Shown here: positions 60,926-64,000 of the stretch, in pieces
Layout of the letters: each line of letters begins with the position of its first letter
Numbering within the stretch: the first letter of the stretch is position 1
From: a virus
Strand: one strand, 5' to 3'
Virus record (IMG/VR): IMGVR_UViG_3300025082_000006
Coordinates: 1-64,000 of that record
Length of the DNA: 64,000 nucleotides
The notes under the pieces: model-generated
The model's input: the letters and a program-made list of their open reading frames with translations, nothing else
The model's database searches: none
Told to the model about the DNA's origin: nothing
Program-made: the position numbers and the translations under genes

Positions 60926-62512
60926 TTATCCTTTCAGCAGCCAAAGAAATTCTTTCATTTTCTTTTTCTCGTCAACCATTTTTTCAAAAAGTTCTGTGTG
61001 CTTTGGTTTTTGCATGCCAGGTATGCGAGAATCAAGCTGTGTCTTGTTTGTTATTATACAATTTAAAAATGCTTTTTTATACTCTAAATCTCGTTGATTT
61101 TCAATTAAAGCCGTATCTCTTACCCAGCATCCAATCGCACAAGCCATAATTAAATCATCATTGTAACTACGTTGGGCTTGTGGTTTCCCGTTTTTCCAAA
61201 TAAAAGTATCTAACTCATTAATTAATCTCTTAGAATAAATAGTCAACATTTTATTTCTTATATATTCTTCAAACTTGGCAACTATTAAAGGTCGAGTTCT
61301 TAGTGAAGTAGTAAATCCTGCAATTGCGCTCGGAGTTGTCTCGGCCTGGTATTGATCAATATATTCATGGGAAGACTTAATTGAATGGTATACGTTGGGA
61401 TATACTTTGTCCGCTAACTTCTCTAATACTGCAAACCCGACACTATTATTTTCTACAACAACCATGGCATTCCCATATTCTCGGCCCGCGTTATAAACTA
61501 TCTCAGAAAACAAATCAAGTGTTACTTTTCCCTGGTATTCTGCAATAATCTCCATGGTCTCCAATTTGAAAATATGAAAAACAGAAAAGTCGGCGCCATC
61601 GCCGCGAGAAACGTCGGCAACAAGCAAATAAGTATTTTCTTGATTGAACTCTTCCCAAATCCAATAATTTCTATCGATACCTGTCCTGTGTTTTGGTTCT
61701 TGGATCCTCTTTTTCAGCCACTGTATGTCATCTCCATCAATAACCGTTTCGCCTGATGTATTAAAATTGCACTCGTACTCTTGTGCAATTTGTCTTTTGC
61801 TCATATTTTTAGTTTCTGTCTCAAACCATTCTTGATCTCTGTCTGGGTGTACATCCCACATTAAATGAACGGGGAAAAATTCATTTTGACCACTTTCAGA
61901 TTTAATATAGGTCTCATGAAACCAGTCGCCAACACCATTTGGAGTTGACAGGGCGATGCATCGGCCACCAGTAGAAATTGTAGGATACAGCGCTGTCCAC
62001 AAATCAGTTAAATTTTCAACATGAGCGGCCTCATCGATCACCAACAATGACAATGATTCCGAACGGCCAGCATCGGCAGAAGTAGATGAGGCCTTGACTT
62101 GAGATCCGTTACTTAATTCAAACGAGTTCTTATTATCAACATCAATATTGGCAATTTTTAACCAAGCTGGTAAATGTTTAATAATTCCTTTGACTTTCCG
62201 GACAAGGTTTGCCGCTGTGCTTAATTTAGTTGCAACAACCAATACATTTTTGTCTCGATGAAAAAGCATTAGCCATGCAATATACCCAGCCACAATTGTA
62301 GAAATGCCAAGCTGGCGTGCTTTAAGAATAACCGTAAACCGATGGTCATCAAAGGTTTCTAACAATTCATCTTGATAATCATATGTTTTAAATGGAATTA
62401 GGCCGTGGCCTGGGTGTGGTATTTTAGCGTAATTATTATTAAAATATTGAGAGCTTTTGCCGCACTTTAAGACTTCTTTTAAAATCTCTTTTTTTGTTAA
62501 TTTGTAGCTCAT
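60926..62512 (-). CDS. Terminase large subunit (gp17-like)
   Basis: A 528-aa packaging motor. The ATPase has a Walker A variant LKARQLGIST at 63-72 and Walker B LLVIDEAAH (D159-E160). The RNase H-like nuclease has VADVSRGDGADFSVFHI, VVENNSVGF and SYNDDLIMACAIG. Headful packaging is expected by family. Its ATG overlaps the upstream gene by 1 nt. Confidence 0.96.
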   Translation of the reverse strand: MSYKLTKKEILKEVLKCGKSSQYFNNNYAKIPHPGHGLIPFKTYDYQDELLETFDDHRFTVILKARQLGISTIVAGYIAWLMLFHRDKNVLVVATKLSTAANLVRKVKGIIKHLPAWLKIANIDVDNKNSFELSNGSQVKASSTSADAGRSESLSLLVIDEAAHVENLTDLWTALYPTISTGGRCIALSTPNGVGDWFHETYIKSESGQNEFFPVHLMWDVHPDRDQEWFETETKNMSKRQIAQEYECNFNTSGETVIDGDDIQWLKKRIQEPKHRTGIDRNYWIWEEFNQENTYLLVADVSRGDGADFSVFHIFKLETMEIIAEYQGKVTLDLFSEIVYNAGREYGNAMVVVENNSVGFAVLEKLADKVYPNVYHSIKSSHEYIDQYQAETTPSAIAGFTTSLRTRPLIVAKFEEYIRNKMLTIYSKRLINELDTFIWKNGKPQAQRSYNDDLIMACAIGCWVRDTALIENQRDLEYKKAFLNCIITNKTQLDSRIPGMQKPKHTELFEKMVDEKKKMKEFLWLLKG

Positions 62513-63144
62513 TATGCTTTAGCATTTTTTGTTTTCTTGGCACCTTTTGGTGCTTTAACGTTGCTTGGCTTTTTAGTACCTGGATACTTGTCTTTGCCTA
62601 TTGCTAAAAACTTTTCAACTGCTGTTCTTAATTTTGCCTCGGCCTCGTCTGGGGAGCCCGGTCCGTCGTGTGCACCGGCTTGGCTTTTGTCTGATTCATA
62701 TCCTATATCTTTCATGGCGCCAATTGTATAAACTTTTTTGGCTTCGACCCATGTACGAACTTTAGACATATTTTGCACTAAGATATTAGCATCGCCATCT
62801 GAGGTTAGGGCCACAGTATTGCCAGTAACTGCTTTATATTCTTTTTTCAAGAACTTCACAATGTCTTTATAGGTGCGCTCAATTTCTTGATCAAGTTTGG
62901 AATTATGAAATTCTTTAATGGATATTTCTGATTGATAAGTAACAATAAGTTTTGGGCCAACAAAACGTACCCTAAAACCATCCATCACTCTCGAATCAAG
63001 AATCGCGTCTCCCTTTTCGCGTTTTCCTCCCCATGTGCGCTTTTTGCCATCAGCAGCATATTTTTCATATTGTGAACCATCGTAAGCATTTGCTGCCGCT
63101 TGGTTCAAACCTTTTATAATGTCATATACAGATACAGTTGCCAT
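62512..63144 (-). CDS. Conserved protein upstream of terminase, 210 aa
   Basis: Unrecognised 210-aa protein. The first 170 residues form an alpha/beta domain (FRVRFVGPKLIVTYQSEISI); the end is Lys/Ala/Pro-rich and basic (KKPSNVKAPKGAKKTKNAKA). Its place before the large terminase would suit a small terminase or DNA-binding head protein, but nothing proves this. Confidence 0.6.
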   Translation of the reverse strand: MATVSVYDIIKGLNQAAANAYDGSQYEKYAADGKKRTWGGKREKGDAILDSRVMDGFRVRFVGPKLIVTYQSEISIKEFHNSKLDQEIERTYKDIVKFLKKEYKAVTGNTVALTSDGDANILVQNMSKVRTWVEAKKVYTIGAMKDIGYESDKSQAGAHDGPGSPDEAEAKLRTAVEKFLAIGKDKYPGTKKPSNVKAPKGAKKTKNAKA

Positions 63145-63540
63145 TTAACTTTGCTCCTCGTCTTTTAGTTGGGGCCGGCCCTCTAACCATTTTTCTTCGT
63201 GACCTTGAACGTGTTGAATATAACAGCCGAAACAACATTCAAACTTATTCATATAAAGATCATCTTTGATCTCAAAAGAAAATACCTCACAGACAGGACA
63301 TTTCCTTTTATTCCTCTTAGTAATTAGATTCTTGGGAAGGAAAAAGCCGTCTTTCTTAACTTTCTCTTTTTGCTCTTCCTTTTTGTCCTCTTCCTTATAA
63401 AATTCTTTTAATTGTTCTAGGTACTCTTCTTCTTTCTCATCTGTCCAAGATGACTTGGGATTTACAATTGTGTCTTTGCCAAATTTTTTAGCTATAGCTT
63501 TTTCAATCTCCGCTATTTTATTTAAATCTTTTTCCTTCAT
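63145..63540 (-). CDS. Zinc-ribbon protein, 131 aa
   Basis: The N-terminal 75 residues are a charged coiled coil; the C-terminal part has CPVC and CCFGC pairs (about 82-105) forming a likely zinc ribbon. It overlaps the adhesin gene by 1 nt. It might bind DNA for packaging, but this is a guess. Confidence 0.65.
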   Translation of the reverse strand: MKEKDLNKIAEIEKAIAKKFGKDTIVNPKSSWTDEKEEEYLEQLKEFYKEEDKKEEQKEKVKKDGFFLPKNLITKRNKRKCPVCEVFSFEIKDDLYMNKFECCFGCYIQHVQGHEEKWLEGRPQLKDEEQS

Positions 63541-64000
63541 TAAACACCTGTCACTTTCACAATGTCTGCTGCAGCAACTCCTATAACTTTTACAATATCT
63601 CCCGATGCAACTCCTAAAACGCCATGGCCATAGCCAGTAGGGGCGTACACGAATTCGAAGCAGCCTCTATCAGGATTATCCTCACTCCCCGGGGTGCCGC
63701 CGGACGGCCTTACATTCCCACTTAGATCAAAGAAAATTCCTATGGGCGTTCCATATCCCACTGCTGGAGACGAGGAGCTGAGTTGGAAGTTGGATGCAAC
63801 AGATGGGCTACTTCCCATGGCGGTACCGTCGATAAACTGTGGGCTTGAGCCGGTGTAGCCGGTCTCTCCTTCGCCATCAGTACCGTCAGCGCTGTTGGCC
63901 AAGTTTCGAAAGTTGGTGCCACCTACATTTAGTAAATTATAAGTATGGTTATCAGAGGCAATTCCTTTTAAGTTCGGTGATGTTCCGGAAACGATACAAT
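63540..64000 (-). CDS. Partial beta-helix-type adhesin, C-terminal part
   Basis: The reading frame is open to the window edge, so the gene starts outside. The visible part has NHTYNLLNVGGTNFRN, SSSSPAVGYGTP, FDLSGNVRPSGG and DRGCFEF, typical of the end of parallel beta-helix surface proteins (choice-of-anchor Q type). It ends with repeats VLGVASGDIVKVIGVAAADI like those of the LamG adhesins. Probably part of the tail-fibre set. Confidence 0.7.
   Translation of the reverse strand, partial: CIVSGTSPNLKGIASDNHTYNLLNVGGTNFRNLANSADGTDGEGETGYTGSSPQFIDGTAMGSSPSVASNFQLSSSSPAVGYGTPIGIFFDLSGNVRPSGGTPGSEDNPDRGCFEFVYAPTGYGHGVLGVASGDIVKVIGVAAADIVKVTGV

Noticed and set aside
1-64000. CRISPR arrays, insertion sequences, integrase or attachment sites
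   Set aside because: No spaced direct repeats, transposase, recombinase or lysogeny genes were seen.

Overview
This window is one continuous piece of a large, AT-rich bacteriophage genome. Every protein and RNA gene I can support lies on the minus strand, so transcription runs from high to low coordinates. The virion genes (gp17-type terminase, gp20-like portal, gp21-like protease, scaffold, gp23-like capsid protein, neck, contractile sheath, tail tube, tape measure, gp53-like wedge) mark it as a T4-type contractile-tailed myovirus of Caudoviricetes. No integrase or lysogeny repressor is visible. The host cannot be named from the sequence. The chaperonin, host-type -35/-10 promoters, bS21 protein and B12-dependent reductase show a bacterial host.

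Layout in transcription order. 64000-57157: end of a beta-helix-type adhesin, DNA packaging, portal, accessory head proteins and prohead protease. 56536-48538: small scaffold-core protein, ribosomal protein bS21, a group of fibre and LamG adhesin genes, main scaffold and major capsid protein, closed by a strong terminator. 48387-31978: basic 53-aa protein, neck, sheath, two paralogous tube proteins, a gp26-like protein with a probable -1 frameshift extension, tape measure, baseplate proteins. 31973-25609: replication block with a family A polymerase lacking exonuclease domains, a divergent tubulin-like protein, gp32-like SSB, RecA, a virion-like protein, tRNA-Leu, an Arg-rich 31-aa peptide and a free 5'-3' exonuclease. 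25612-22688: small exported Cys-rich proteins and lipoproteins, tRNA-Arg, glycosyltransferase, tRNA-Ile. 22678-8492: DnaB-type helicase, class II ribonucleotide reductase, GroES-like protein, lysis enzymes, a nucleotidyltransferase-like and Rossmann-like pair, DnaE polymerase, dUTPase, DUF3310 protein and an IMPDH/GMP reductase-family enzyme. 8491-19: RHH-like and sigma-region-4-like regulators, an acidic Cys-containing protein, ClpP, a nuclease-fold-like protein, GroEL, a coiled-coil membrane protein, a glutaredoxin and several unknowns.

Two regulatory signals stand out. Host-like promoters (TTGACA, 16-18 bp, TATAAT-like) precede groEL, ssb, tRNA-Ile and a few early-type genes. A different element, ACTATTTATT on the coding strand, lies 17-51 nt before at least nine genes, mostly virion genes, and once directly behind the capsid-gene terminator. 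It is a candidate late promoter and may be linked to the small sigma-region-4 protein.

Small genes that a length cut-off would miss were found by reading the gaps: 59-aa and 35-aa lipoproteins, a 31-aa Arg-rich peptide, a 28-aa membrane peptide and a 30-aa peptide. Each fits its gap; the ribosome binding site is strong for most and weaker for the 35-aa gene.
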